The notes under the pieces are model-generated. The model ran no database searches. It was not told where the DNA came from and was given only the letters and a program-made list of their open reading frames with translations. From Haematobia irritans (Eukaryota; Arthropoda; Insecta; Diptera; Muscidae), in assembly GCF_050003625.1 (NCBI RefSeq), contig NC_134398.1:106920026-106984025 (forward strand): DNA of 64,000 nucleotides, read 5' to 3'. Of this stretch, positions 1 through 10,094 are shown in pieces. Each line of letters opens with the position of its first letter. Position 1 is the stretch's first letter. A program made the translations under genes and the position numbers.

Positions 1-144
1 CATGCTTTTGACAACCCTGTTATTTTCATTAGAGGTGCGTACCAGCTTACGAAATTGAACGCTACCGAAAATTTCGTTAGCATAAATAGCAATGCATATC
101 TTATGGGAATGAAATTTTTCGCTAGAGGTGCATACCGGCCTTAA
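1..144 (-). repeat. P-family MITE, partial copy
   Basis: Partial minus-oriented copy of a repeat called family P here. It ends in a terminus whose outward reading is AAGGCCGGTATGCACCTC, seen at 120-144 in inverse. The same sequence recurs at 653-1343, 24545-24790, 27381-28105 and 32955-33075. It has no coding capacity. The left part lies outside the window. Confidence 0.7.
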
Positions 145-272
145 TGTCTGTTTTTTGTTTAGAACGCGATTTTCTCAACAATTTCTCAACTTGAATATTA
201 CCCTAATCCTTTGAAAAAATGTTTGAAAAATTGTTGAAATTTAGCATTTTTCAAACGTTTGTGTTTATTGGG
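145..272 (-). repeat. Q-family element, terminal fragment
   Basis: Matches the left terminal ~128 bp of the full Q elements at 12135 and 15187, in inverse orientation, and ends in TGTGTTTATTGGG. The rest of the element is missing, so this is a truncated copy abutting the P fragment. Bases 273-427 that follow hold no recognisable feature. Confidence 0.7.
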
Positions 273-427
273 ACCGTTTTTCGTAGCAGGGTTGCCAAGC
301 GCAGCGCAGCTTAAACAACAGTTGCTACATATTAGTTACAGAATGACACGATCGTTAGTGGAAACACGTTTTTTTGTAGACAACGTAAACGATGCGATTA
401 TCGTGAAGAAATACAGAATCCCACTAC

Positions 428-1343
428 AGGGTTGTCAAAAGCATATTTTAGCAGCAAACATTTAAATTATTGCAATAATTGTGTGCGTAAAAGTTTTAAA
501 AGGTCGGTAAATAATCAACAATTTATTTGCGGAATATTTGGAACATATATCATCAATTTTTAAAAGCGATTAGCTGGTTTATATACAATATATACAAACC
601 CCTGTTTTTTGTTGTAGACTTAGATAGATTTTTGCTACCGCAAGAGCCTTTAAGGCCGGTATGCACCTCTAGCGAAAAATTTCATTCCCATAAGAAATGC
701 ATTGCTATTTATGCTAATGAAATTTTCGGTTGCGTTCAATTTCGTAAGCTCTAGTGAAAATAACAGGGTTGTCAAAAGCATATTTTGGCATCAAACATTT
801 AATTTATTATAGTCAATGTGAGTATAAAAGTTTTAAAAGGTCTGTAAATAATCAACAATTTATTTGAGGAATATTTGGAACATATATCAACAATTTTTAA
901 AAGCGATTAGCTGGTTTAAAATTTGGTACACAACCCTGTTCCTTTGTTGTAGACTTAAATATATTTTTGCTACCGAAAATTTCGCTAGAGATGCGTAACG
1001 GCCTTAAAGGCCGGTATATAAGAAGTGCATTGCTATTTATGCTAACGAAATTTTCGATAGCGTTCAATTTCGTAAGCTTGTATGCACCTCTAATGAGAAT
1101 AACAGGGTTGTCAAAATCATATTTTGGCAGCAAACATTTAATCTATTGCATTCATTGTGTGCGTAAAAGTTTTAAAAGGTCTGTAAATAATCAACAATTT
1201 ATTTGCGGAATATTTGGAACATATATCATCAATTTTTAAAAGCGATTAGCTGGTTTAAATTTTGTGTACACAACTCTGTTTTTTTTGTTGTAGATAAATA
1301 CATTTTTGGTTCCGGAAATTTCGCTGGAGGTGCATACCGGCCT
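428..1343 (+). repeat. P-family MITE concatemer (three units)
   Basis: Three P units lie head to tail: a partial one (428-649), then 653-1004 and 1008-1343. Complete units are ~340-350 bp with ~25-bp terminal inverted repeats beginning AGGCCGGTAT. Junctions read CCT-TTA-AGG at 647-655 and CCT-TAA-AGG at 1002-1010, so neighbouring units share a single TWA triplet. Each unit contains internal blocks such as GCGATTAGCTGGTTT and AACAGGGTTGTCAAAAG. Short open frames in this stretch change from copy to copy and are not genes. Confidence 0.75.
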
Positions 1344-1346
1344 TTA

Positions 1347-1677
1347 AGGCCGGTACTCTGTTCGGTTTTAGCCTTGTGATACTTTGTTTTTTTCGAGTTG
1401 AAAAGCTGACATTTATAGCACGGCGCCATTTGCAATGTAAATTAAGAAATAATTTAATTATTAAAAACTATTTGTGTGGGTTTATAACGCAAACACGGAT
1501 CATATTTTTGTTCCGAAACTATACAAATTGTCAAAGGAGTAGTAGATCAATTCCCCAAGAAAAATAAAATGTTGATTTTGTAATAGCAAGCAGCAGCCAC
1601 CAACTTAATTTAATGTCGGTCTCTGTTAAATAGCGATTTCCATAAAAATGTTCGCAAGAATGAACATAGTCCGGCCT
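1347..1677 (+). repeat. R-family MITE, internally deleted copy
   Basis: Begins AGGCCGGTAC directly after a TTA shared with the preceding P unit, and ends near CCGGCCT at 1677. It contains the family R core (GGCGCCATTTGCAATG, AAAAACTATTTGTG, GTTCCGAAACTATACAAA). A longer copy lies at 1828-2255. Bases 1678-1827 are a truncated minus-strand P copy. Confidence 0.7.
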
Positions 1678-1827
1678 TACTGTAGACCTTTCAAAATTTT
1701 AACGCACACAATGATTGTAATAAATTAAATATTTTCTGTCAAAATATGCTTTTGACAACCCTGATATTTTCATTAAAGGTGCGTACGCTATGAAATTGAA
1801 CGCTACCGAAAATTTCGTTAGCATATA

Positions 1828-2255
1828 AGGCCGGTACTATGTTCATCCTTGCGAAAAATTTTATGGAAACCATTATTTCGCACATAGAAAGCGGAGTTTT
1901 TTTAGGTAGCTTGGAGCGCTATTTTACAGGGAGAGATATTGGATTAAGTTGGTGGTGTTGCTTGTTTTTACAAAATAACATTTTATTTTGCCTTGGGCAA
2001 TTGATCTGCTATTCCTTTGATCCTTTGTATAGTTTCGGAACAAAAATATGGTCCGTGTTTGATTTATAAACCCGCACAAATAGTTTTTAATAAATAAATT
2101 ATTTCTTAATTCACATTGCAAATGGCGCCGTGCTATAAACGTCAGTTTTTCAACACGAAAAAACAAAGTATCACAAATGGAAAAAATTTCGCAAATTTTT
2201 CGCATTTTTTGGTTTTGTATGGAGTTTCAACGCGAAAACCGAACAGAGTACCGGC
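1828..2255 (-). repeat. R-family MITE, near full length
   Basis: Inverse copy of family R, about 430 bp. It starts AGGCCGGTACTATGTTC and ends GAACAGAGTACCGG, so the termini are inverted repeats of one another. A further R-like start (AGGTGGGTACTATG) begins at 2258 and fades out near 2335. Noncoding. Confidence 0.75.
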
Positions 2256-2522
2256 ATAGGTGGGTACTATGTTTGTTGGCACGAAAAAAACTTCACTTAA
2301 CCATTCTTTCGCGTTGAAAAATGAGAGTGTTGACAATACATTTCGAACGAAGAAAACAGCTATTTTGGAGCTATTCCGCGTTTATTTCTCCGCAATTTAA
2401 TTGACAACATCGCCAAATGTCATACTATTTTTACTTATACATACGCAGCAGCTGATTGTTTACATACACGCATTCATGATAATTGTTTTGAAAAGTGTTT
2501 TTCTACCAGTTTTTGGATTGTT

Positions 2523-2990
2523 TTGCAAAAAAATCTCATACAGCACTGGACACTAATAATTGTTAAGAATAAAGCTCCAGCCGCTCTACTCCTGGTGTCT
2601 TACCACATTCTGCCAGCTTTTACAACATGTGGTACATTGTCTTCTTCAGCTTTTCCAAATGGATACCGTCAATTTGTAACGCACATCAAAAAAACATATA
2701 ATTCCGGTGTTATGCTAACTTTTACATCATGCGCAGCAATGGACTCATTCATCAACAAACTTAATTCGTTGGTCTCCACAATATCTACACAATCACATTG
2801 CAATACCATGCTGTTGCCGCCTCACTAGCAATTTCAAATCCAGTGGTCACCACCACGGTTCCCACAAAGGATAATAACGCCATTTCATTTGCCAATGTTG
2901 TTACATCGGGGGGAACAACCAACTTAAGCCCATAACTCAAGTTCAAGGGTAGTCCCTAAGCCAAAGTCACTGTTCCCGACTTATATTTCG
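2523..2990 (+). other. Possible decayed coding fragment, unrecognised
   Basis: Two open stretches in different frames adjoin here. The frame open from 2523 stops at 2826-2828. From about 2800 another frame reads an Ala/Thr/Val-rich segment (ISNPVVTTTVPTKDNNAISF) until a stop near 2935. Composition is less AT-rich than the flanks. This could be a frameshifted fragment of a low-complexity nuclear protein, similar in style to the fragment at 4640-5583, but I recognise no family. It has no good start and no splice structure, so it may be chance. Confidence 0.25.
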
Positions 2991-3044
2991 TCACAAAGGG
3001 ATGTTAGTGTTCTATACCAGACTCTTCGTTGACTGAAATTAATA

Positions 3045-3962
3045 AAGGGTGATTTGTTAAGAGCTTGATAACTTTTTTTTTTAAAAAAAACGCATAAAAT
3101 TTGCAAAATCTCATCGGTTCTTTATTTGAAACGTTAGATTGGTCCATGACATTTACTTTTTGAAGATAATTTCATTTAAATGTTGACCGCGGCTGCGTCT
3201 TAGGTGGTCCATTCGGAAAGTCCAATTTTGGGCAACTTTTTCGAGCATTTCGGCCGGAATAGCCCGAATTTCTTCGGAAATGTTGTCTTCCAAAGCTGGA
3301 ATAGTTGCTGGCTTATTTCTGTAGACTTTAGACTTGACGTAGCCCCACAAAAAATAGTCTAAAGGCGTCAAATCGCATGATCTTGGTGGCCAACTTACCG
3401 GTCCATTTCTTGAGATGAATTGTTCTCCGAAGTTTTCCCTCAAAATGGCCATAGAATCGCGAGCTGTGTGGCATGTAGCGCCATCTTGTTGAAACCACAT
3501 GTCAACCAAGTTCAGTTCTTCCATTTTTGGCAACAAAAAGTTTGTTAGCATCGAACGATAGCGATCGCCATTCACCGTAACGTTGCGTCCAACAGCATCT
3601 TTGAAAAAATACGGTCCAATGATTCCACCAGCGTACAAACCACACCAAACAGTGCATTTTTCGGGATGCATGGGCAGTTCTTGAACGGCTTCTGGTTGCT
3701 CTTCACTCCAAATGCGGCAATTTTGCTTATTTACGTAGCCATTCAACCAGAAATGAGCCTCATCGCTGAACAAAATTTGTCGATAAACACTGATTTTGGT
3801 AATAAAATTCAATGATTTGCAAGCGTTGCTCGTTAGTAAGTCTATCCATGATGAAATGTCAAAGCATACTGAGCATCTTTCTCTTTGACACCATGTCTGA
3901 AATCCCACGTGATCTGTCAAATAATAATGCATGAAAATCCTAACCTCAAAAGAATCACCCTT
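3045..3962 (-). mobile_element. DD41D mariner element, internally deleted, copy 1
   Basis: Flanked by TA at 3043-3044 and 3963-3964, with short terminal inverted repeats AAGGGTGATT and AATCACCCTT. Length is 918 bp. It encodes a minus-strand transposase remnant whose catalytic motifs place it in the IS630-Tc1-mariner superfamily, DD41D type (rosa-like group). Two further copies lie at 14115-15048 and 32319-32868, nearly identical over shared parts. All three lack an intact transposase, so none is autonomous. Confidence 0.85.
3153..3849 (-). pseudogene. DD41D mariner transposase, deleted and frameshifted
   Basis: Remnant of a cut-and-paste transposase. The likely start, 3849 on the minus strand, reads MDRLTNEQRLQIIEFYYQNQ. 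It is then joined by an internal deletion, out of frame, to the catalytic domain at YRQILFSDEAHFW. The catalytic aspartates are visible in SDEAHF, QQDGATCHT and DLTPLD. The second and third are separated by 41 residues, hence DD41D. The C-terminal part to 3153 is intact. The DNA-binding half, helix-turn-helix and linker, is almost wholly missing. A long open frame upstream of the catalytic domain is an artefact of reading through 5' noncoding sequence. Confidence 0.85.
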
Positions 3963-3964
3963 TA

Positions 3965-4639
3965 CATTGAGAAGCAATTGGCTGGTTTACTGAAGGATGT
4001 TATACTCTCCCAATGTATAAGTTCCAATAACTATTTCAGTCACGTTATGAAATTCAACCAGTGTTTTGAATTGATAAAATGCAAGAATGCCGCTAACTGA
4101 AATTTAAAAGCCACAACGAAATTAAATCGTTTCATTCCAGCCTATCGCAATCATTTTGGACAAATGATGAATACAAGAAAATTATTTTGCTATTTAAATA
4201 AAAATTATTTAATTATTTGCTATAAACATTTATTTTGGATATAACTTTGTTCAGAAAAATTTACTAATTTTATATTAAAAAGTATAAAACGTATAAGACC
4301 ACCCAATTACTTATACCCCGGTATATAAAAATAAAACAAGTTCGATTATAATTTTATTATGATTTATTATTAATTTGTACATTTATACACTAATTAAAGA
4401 CCCTAGAACACAATGTTTTCTTTTCTGGATTATCAGCTTTCTTTCATTAATATTGTTATATTTAAAAATTTTTAATTATCATTTCTCATATTTAGCTTTC
4501 ATGTTGTTTCCATTAAAAATTAAAATTGCATTAACATTTAATTTGTTCAGTTCTCATTCATTTACGCCTCTTACACACAAAAAACGAGCTCGCTTAACAA
4601 ATAGAAAAGGGAGCAATTACGAGGAGCGGTAAAATAATA
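3965..4639. other. No gene seen; AT-rich
   Basis: AT-rich sequence with homopolymer runs. A short frame at 4375-4632 is hydrophobic and AT-driven, with no family resemblance. I see no repeat boundary or gene here. Confidence 0.5.
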
Positions 4640-5583
4640 AAAAAAAAATACAATTCATTTCTTTGTAAAAAATGGGTGTTGAATGTAGAAGCACTGGGTT
4701 TACAGAGATAAGACGAAATCGTTTTTAAGCATATTTTAAAAAAGAAATCTTCATCGATTACATCTGCAGTATTATGACAATTAGCTTCTTCTACTTCTTC
4801 GTGTTCTGTGCAAACATTATGTTGCATAACATTAGTCAATTCTAAATTTGCAGGGGATGATGATAAATGGTGGCCTGGTTGTATCTCTACAATATGACGC
4901 TGATGGAATGCTATTGTTGCTGATGGCTGAAGCGATGATGGTACTGTTGTAATAGGCGGAGTTTCCAACGGGCACCGGTCGCCGATTGGAAACTCCTAGA
5001 AGACATTCCTTAGGGGTAAAATTTCACCCGGCCACTTCTTCGCCAGCAAAATCCAATTTAACAACATCACCTGGTAAACATTCCTCCACATCAACTTCAT
5101 TCTCTGCCGTATTTATACGGTTCAATGTCATTGTAATATCTGGACCAGACTTAAGTCCCACGGTAGCTCCTGCTAAAGCCATTGTAGTGGTGGGAACAAC
5201 AACATTCGATCCAGCTGCTGGTGATACTATTGTGGATGATTGCGAAACCACCATTGCATTAGTATTGCATTTGTATTACTAACGGCAGCAACAGTCGATA
5301 TTGCATTTGAAGAATTAGTAATAATGGCTAATGTTGGAGTAGTATTTGCTGCCACCCCAATGGGACCACTCACTACTTGGGCGGCCGTTGTATTTGGTTG
5401 TTGCAATACAATATTTGCGGTCACAGCCACTGTGGTCGTGGCAGGTGTTGAGGGTGCTATGTTGGAGTTGTTCACTGTAGCTGATGTAGTGGCTGCAATT
5501 GTGGGTGTCAGGGATGTGAGGGCAGATGCTACTGTGGCAGAAACGGCTACAGAACCAGATGCTGTTATATATGTTATATACAT
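4640..5583 (-). pseudogene. Frameshifted low-complexity protein fragment, unrecognised
   Basis: Reading the minus strand from 5583, an Ala/Thr/Ser/Val-rich frame runs to about 5240. It continues in a second frame to 5024 (segment ending in TLNRINTAENEVDVEE), then resumes in the first frame from 4968 to about 4650. The first frame change falls at a near-duplicated AATACAAATGC/AATACTAATGC. The second falls at the palindrome at 4958-4996. Composition, with acidic and glutamine- or histidine-bearing stretches, suggests a fragment of a transcriptional regulator or scaffold. I do not recognise the gene. No poly-A tract or splice sites were identified, so retrocopy versus decayed exon is undecided. 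Confidence 0.4.
4958..4996. repeat. Perfect 11-bp inverted repeat, 17-nt spacer
   Basis: GGAGTTTCCAA at 4958-4968 and TTGGAAACTCC at 4986-4996 are exact inverted repeats around a GC-rich spacer. The reading frame of the surrounding coding-like fragment breaks exactly here, so this may mark a small inverted duplication. Confidence 0.7.
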
Positions 5584-5689
5584 ATAGCACTCCGTTATTT
5601 TTATTTCGTCAATCTAATTGCATTTTTAAATGACAACGCGAACCACTTTTGTATTCTAATTTAACACAAATCATTTGAATAAATCAATT

Positions 5690-6074
5690 ATTTCTTAATT
5701 CACATTACAAATGGCGCCATGTTTTGAAACTAACTAATCTCAACATATGGAAGGATTTAAAGCCGACCTAATTAGGGACTATGCACTTTATGTCAGTTTT
5801 TCAACTCGAAAAAAAACAAAGTACCACAAATGAAAAAATATTTCGGTAGTTTTTCGCATTTTTGGTTTTGTATGGGATTTCGCTTCGGAAACCGAACATA
5901 GTACCTACCTATAGAAAGCGACGTTTTTTAGGTAGCTTGGAGCACTATTTAACAGTGAGCGATATTGAATTAAGTTGGTGTTTGTTGCTTGTTTTTACAA
6001 AATTAACATTTTATTATTCCTTGGGCAATTGATCAGCTATTCCTTCGATCCTTTTATAGTTTCGGAACAACAAT
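5690..6074 (-). repeat. R-family MITE, rearranged, half interrupted by Harbinger element
   Basis: The right part (5911-6074) is a minus-strand R copy that ends at GTTTCGGAACAACAAT. It resumes at 11884 (AATATGATCCGTG) after a 5.8-kb insertion. The left part (5690-5910) is another R segment ending GAACATAGTACC. The R copy at 1828-2255 shows the uninterrupted order, which proves the insertion. Confidence 0.75.
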
Positions 6075-6302
6075 AGGGCTGTTTTATTTTTGCACTGGAT
6101 GGAACTTTTGTATGAGATTCGTTGCACTGGTGTTCTATCCAGTGCAACTATCAGTGCAAGTCGCACCAGAGTTACCATGGTAAGATAATTTTGTAGTTGT
6201 CAAAATATGAGTTGGCAACTACAAAAATTGGATTGGCAACTACAAAAATTGGATTGGCAACTACTGAAAATATCAAATGTCAAACCAAAATAAATAACAA
6301 AC

Positions 6303-7370
6303 ATGTCGCAGAAATTGTAAGTACAAGAAATATTTCTAGATTTTGTTTAATAATTTATTTATAAATTATAGGAAACGAAAAGTGTGGACCAAATCTGAAA
6401 CGCTCCTTTTTTTATCGTGCTATAGAGCAAGGAAAGAGGATTTTAAAAATCCTCGTAGAAAAATAAGCGCCTATTCATGTATGTTGGATGACATGATTTT
6501 TCAAGGGTTTAAGGTTAGCGTCATATTTACAATTTAATATTCTTTAATACATCCCATTTAGTAGGATTCCAGCATAACGCCAGAAAGCCTGGAAAATAAA
6601 ATGAAATCTTTATTAAGGGCCTATAAATCTGCAAAAGACAATGCTGGACGCACAGGCGCTGGTGCTACTTGTGTTCCATATATGGATGAATTGGAGGAGT
6701 TGTTTGGAAGGCAGCCAACAATTTCCAACTCACATTCATTAGATGTAGGAATAGAACAAAGATGTACTCCTTCAAAACTTTCAGGTATTTTAGTGAATTC
6801 AGTGCTTTTTATTGGGGTTTAATAAAATTGTGACCCTTATGGAAAGATAGAACTATTGTCTAACAAATGCTTAAATAGCTAAGCGTACACCTCTTTCTTT
6901 ATGTTTTAATACCAGTGGAATCTTATGAAAATATGTCTATTGAAATTCTCTCCGAGGACGAATATGAATATAGCTAAGTTGTATATGAAACTCCACAATA
7001 TTCCCAACCCACAACTTCGAAGGCGGCAAAGAAAATTGCAGAAGACGAGAAAAATGCAAATGAGACAAACCTGAATAAAACTGCTTCGGTACCAACAACA
7101 AAAAAATGTAAAGTGTCTGCCAAGGACAAATATTTAGAGGAAAAGTTACGTTTGAAAACGGAAAGCACCAAGCGCCGAGAAGAAATGTATCAAAAGTACT
7201 TGGAAGAAAAATTGCAAATTATGGCGCAAAGAAATGAAGCCGTAATAGATGCTATTAGGAAGGTATTTATTGTAATGAGATTTAGTATAAATATAAATTA
7301 TATATAAATATAAAACAAATTCTTTTTTTAGATTGAGGGAAGGAATCAACAAAACCAAAATCTTAAATGA
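6303..7370 (+). pseudogene. Myb/SANT-like (trihelix) Harbinger accessory gene, one nonsense codon
   Basis: Five exons can be read with GT-AG borders: 6303-6316, 6372-6513, 6565-6784, 6916-7262 and 7332-7370. The start is ATG at 6303 and the stop is TGA at 7368-7370. The product would be about 250 residues. Residues ~7-95 form a trihelix Myb/SANT-like DNA-binding domain with a leading tryptophan (KRKVWTKSETLLFL) and later hydrophobic positions ending near DELEELFG. The C-terminal part is lysine/glutamate-rich, probably a coiled coil (KYLEEKLRLKTE). Harbinger elements use such a protein to guide the transposase to termini and nucleus; that is family knowledge. A TAA at 6975-6977 interrupts exon 4 in frame while the frame continues normally on both sides, so this copy is probably dead or recently mutated. 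Confidence 0.75.
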
Positions 7371-7547
7371 CTGCATGGTCTCAATGGACTCCATAACTTA
7401 GACGAACTTGACAAGTATAATTTTAAATGGTATATAATTTTAAGGAAACTTCGAAAAAGTTTATTTATGATTTATCGCTCGATATATATGTATTACAAGT
7501 TTAGGAAAATTAGAGTCATTTTTACAACTTTTCGACTAAGCCGTGGC

Positions 7548-8517
7548 GATTTTACAAGGAAAATGTTGGTATTTTGACCATTTTTGTCGAAATCAGAAAA
7601 ACATATATATGGGAGCTATATCTAAATCTGAACCGATTTCAACCAAATTTGGCACGCATAGCTACAATACTAATTCTACTCCCTGTTGAAAATTTCAACT
7701 AAATCGGAGTTAAAAATTGGCCTCTGTGGTCATATGAGTGTAAATCGGGCGAAAGCTTTATATGGGAGATATATCCAAATCTGAACCGATTTCAACCAAA
7801 TTTGGCACGCATAGCTACAATACTAATTCTACTCCCTGTTGAAAATTTCAACTAAATCGGAGTTAAAAATTGGCCTCTGTGGGCAAATGAGTGTAAATCG
7901 GGCGAAAGCTTTATATGGGAGATATATCCAAATCTGAACCGATTTCAAGCAAATTTGGCACGCATAGTTACAACGCTAATTCTACTCCCTATGCAAAATT
8001 TCAACTAAATCGGAGCAAAAAATTGGCCTCTGTGGGCAAATGAGTGTAAATCGGGCGAAAGCTACATATGGGAGCTATATCTAAATCTGAACCGATTTTG
8101 CTGATATTTTGCAAGTTTTTCGAGACTCATAAAATATTCGGATGTACGGAATTTGAGGAAGATCGGTTGATATACACGCCAATTATGACCAGATCGGTGA
8201 AAAATATATATGGCAGCTATATCTAAATCTGAACCGATTTTTTCCAAAATCAATAGGGATCGTCTTTGAGCAGAAACAGGACCCTATACCAAATTTTAGG
8301 ACAATCGGACTAAAACTGCGAGCTGTACTTTGCACACAAAAATACATCAACAGACAGACAGACAGACGGACATCGCTAAATCGACTCAGAATTTAATTCT
8401 AAGCCGATCCGTATACTAAAAGGTTGGTCTATGATTACTCCTTCTTGGCGTTACATACAAATGCACAAACTTATTATACCCTGTACCACAGTAGTGGTGA
8501 AGGGTATAAATAGATTT
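7548..8517 (+). repeat. V-family repeat with ~150-bp internal units
   Basis: Internally repetitive noncoding element. Units of about 150 bp each contain GGGAGMTATATCYAAATCTG followed by CGATTTCAACCAAATTTGG, at ~7611, 7766, 7919, 8069 and 8211. It ends with ACAGACAGACAGACGG microsatellite, CTAAATCGACTCAG and a TTATACCCTGTACCAC tail near 8500. The same structure recurs at 10095-11760, 21005-22625 and 29850-32316. Short open frames here are by-products of the repeat. Confidence 0.8.
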
Positions 8518-8519
8518 CT

Positions 8520-10090
8520 AATGCCGGGTATTAACTATAATTCTATCACTTTGTAGATGACCACAAGCCGTTCCAAACTATTAAAATTTGATTATTTGTA
8601 CATATCTGCAGTACTATTCATAACATTTGCAACCACATTGTCTGTTGAAAATAAACCTTATAATGAAAATAGTAAATACTTCTTAGTAAATTGTGATGAT
8701 TTTTATTAAATTGCTGCAATTCGTGTATATCCAAATTTATATCGCTGAACTAATGGAGCAAATGTCATTATAAACAGCACTTCATTCATTCTTAGGATTC
8801 AGCATACACATACACTAGAAAAATATTGTCATATAGCCAAAGATTTCTTGTTCTTAATAAACGAATGCGATTTTTTTGTAATGTATAAAGTGTTCTTCTC
8901 GTCCAAGAGTGGATAAACGTTGTAATAAAGTATTGTTGTCCTCACAGTTAAGTGATTCAAATTAATCTATCTTCACATGAAAGAAAATTTTGTTGGCTAA
9001 CGTGGTTTAAATAATTCTGAAAAATTCTTCAATATTAATTAAATCATCGTTAAAATACTTGACATTTTGTATCTTGACTACAAACCTAAAATAACATTGG
9101 ACATGTCTTTCAACACTTATATTTTTATTTTTCCACATGAAACATAGCATAATTTGAATTCGAATCAAAATTTTAAATTTCATAAGACGCAAGTCTTTAA
9201 AAAATTAATTTTTAATAAAATTCAAATTAAACATTTCTGTTATAATCTTGGTTTCTGTTCAATTTTTCAACACTTTAATTAAATAGATTTATTTTTCAAT
9301 TGAAAATTTTGCTCGGAAATAAACGTATGTACTATTAATGTTAATAAAGTTTTACGCAAACCCAAGGGAAAATGCAACTATACTATAAACAATGACAAAT
9401 AAAAAATAATATGAAAAATGTTTCGACCAAAATCAATTGCATTTTTAACTCAACCAAACGGAATGTTCCGTAGATATCAAATACATTTTTTGTGTTTTAT
9501 ACCATTACTTTGTCATTCCCTTTTTAACACGTCGAAGTATTTGTTTCAGACCACAAAAGGTTTATAGGCATATTATGGGTCGTTGTGATATCCGAGGTTG
9601 ATCTACCTATTTTCGTCCGTATACTGAAACCACACTAACTTCTGAACCAAACAAGTTACCGACTTGAAACTTGGCGGAAGTAGTTGTTATTGATGTAAGT
9701 CGGATGGTATTGCAACTGGACCATATCGAAACACAGTTAGATATAGCCCTTATCATAAGCGTAGGAAGGCCTTTGGGGAGGGGGCTTAGACCCCCAGAAA
9801 TATTTTAACCACTTCCCCCTCAACGAATTTGAACACTTATTTATGATTTTCCATTGCTTCTGTATAATATTAATTCAATATTAATTCAACTGCACAAAGT
9901 TCCCCTAAAGACTTTCATTAATATATAGTTTTACTTTTATATAAGTGAACTATTGAATGTTTGAAGTCTGATATTTGTCGTCAAATAATAACAATAACTG
10001 TGGTTGAACTTATGATTTAAGTTCCTAAATCTATGTTTAGTTTAATAACTAAAGCACCTTTATTAGTTTGTTTAGTCAGAGTTTTCGTCG
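8520..10090. other. No gene seen; one repeat remnant
   Basis: AT-rich interior of Harbinger element 1. Around 9560-9790 is a degraded repeat (GACTTGAAACTTGGC and ATATAGCCC) related to 20215-20560. Nothing else was recognised; the short frame near 9007-9192 has no support. Confidence 0.5.
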
Positions 10091-10094
10091 ATTT

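Noticed and set aside
4375..4632. 85-residue hydrophobic frame
   Set aside because: AT-driven composition with no support from start context or similarity.
5240..5587. Plus-strand Val/Ala-rich frame
   Set aside because: Shadow of the minus-strand coding-like fragment at 4640-5583.
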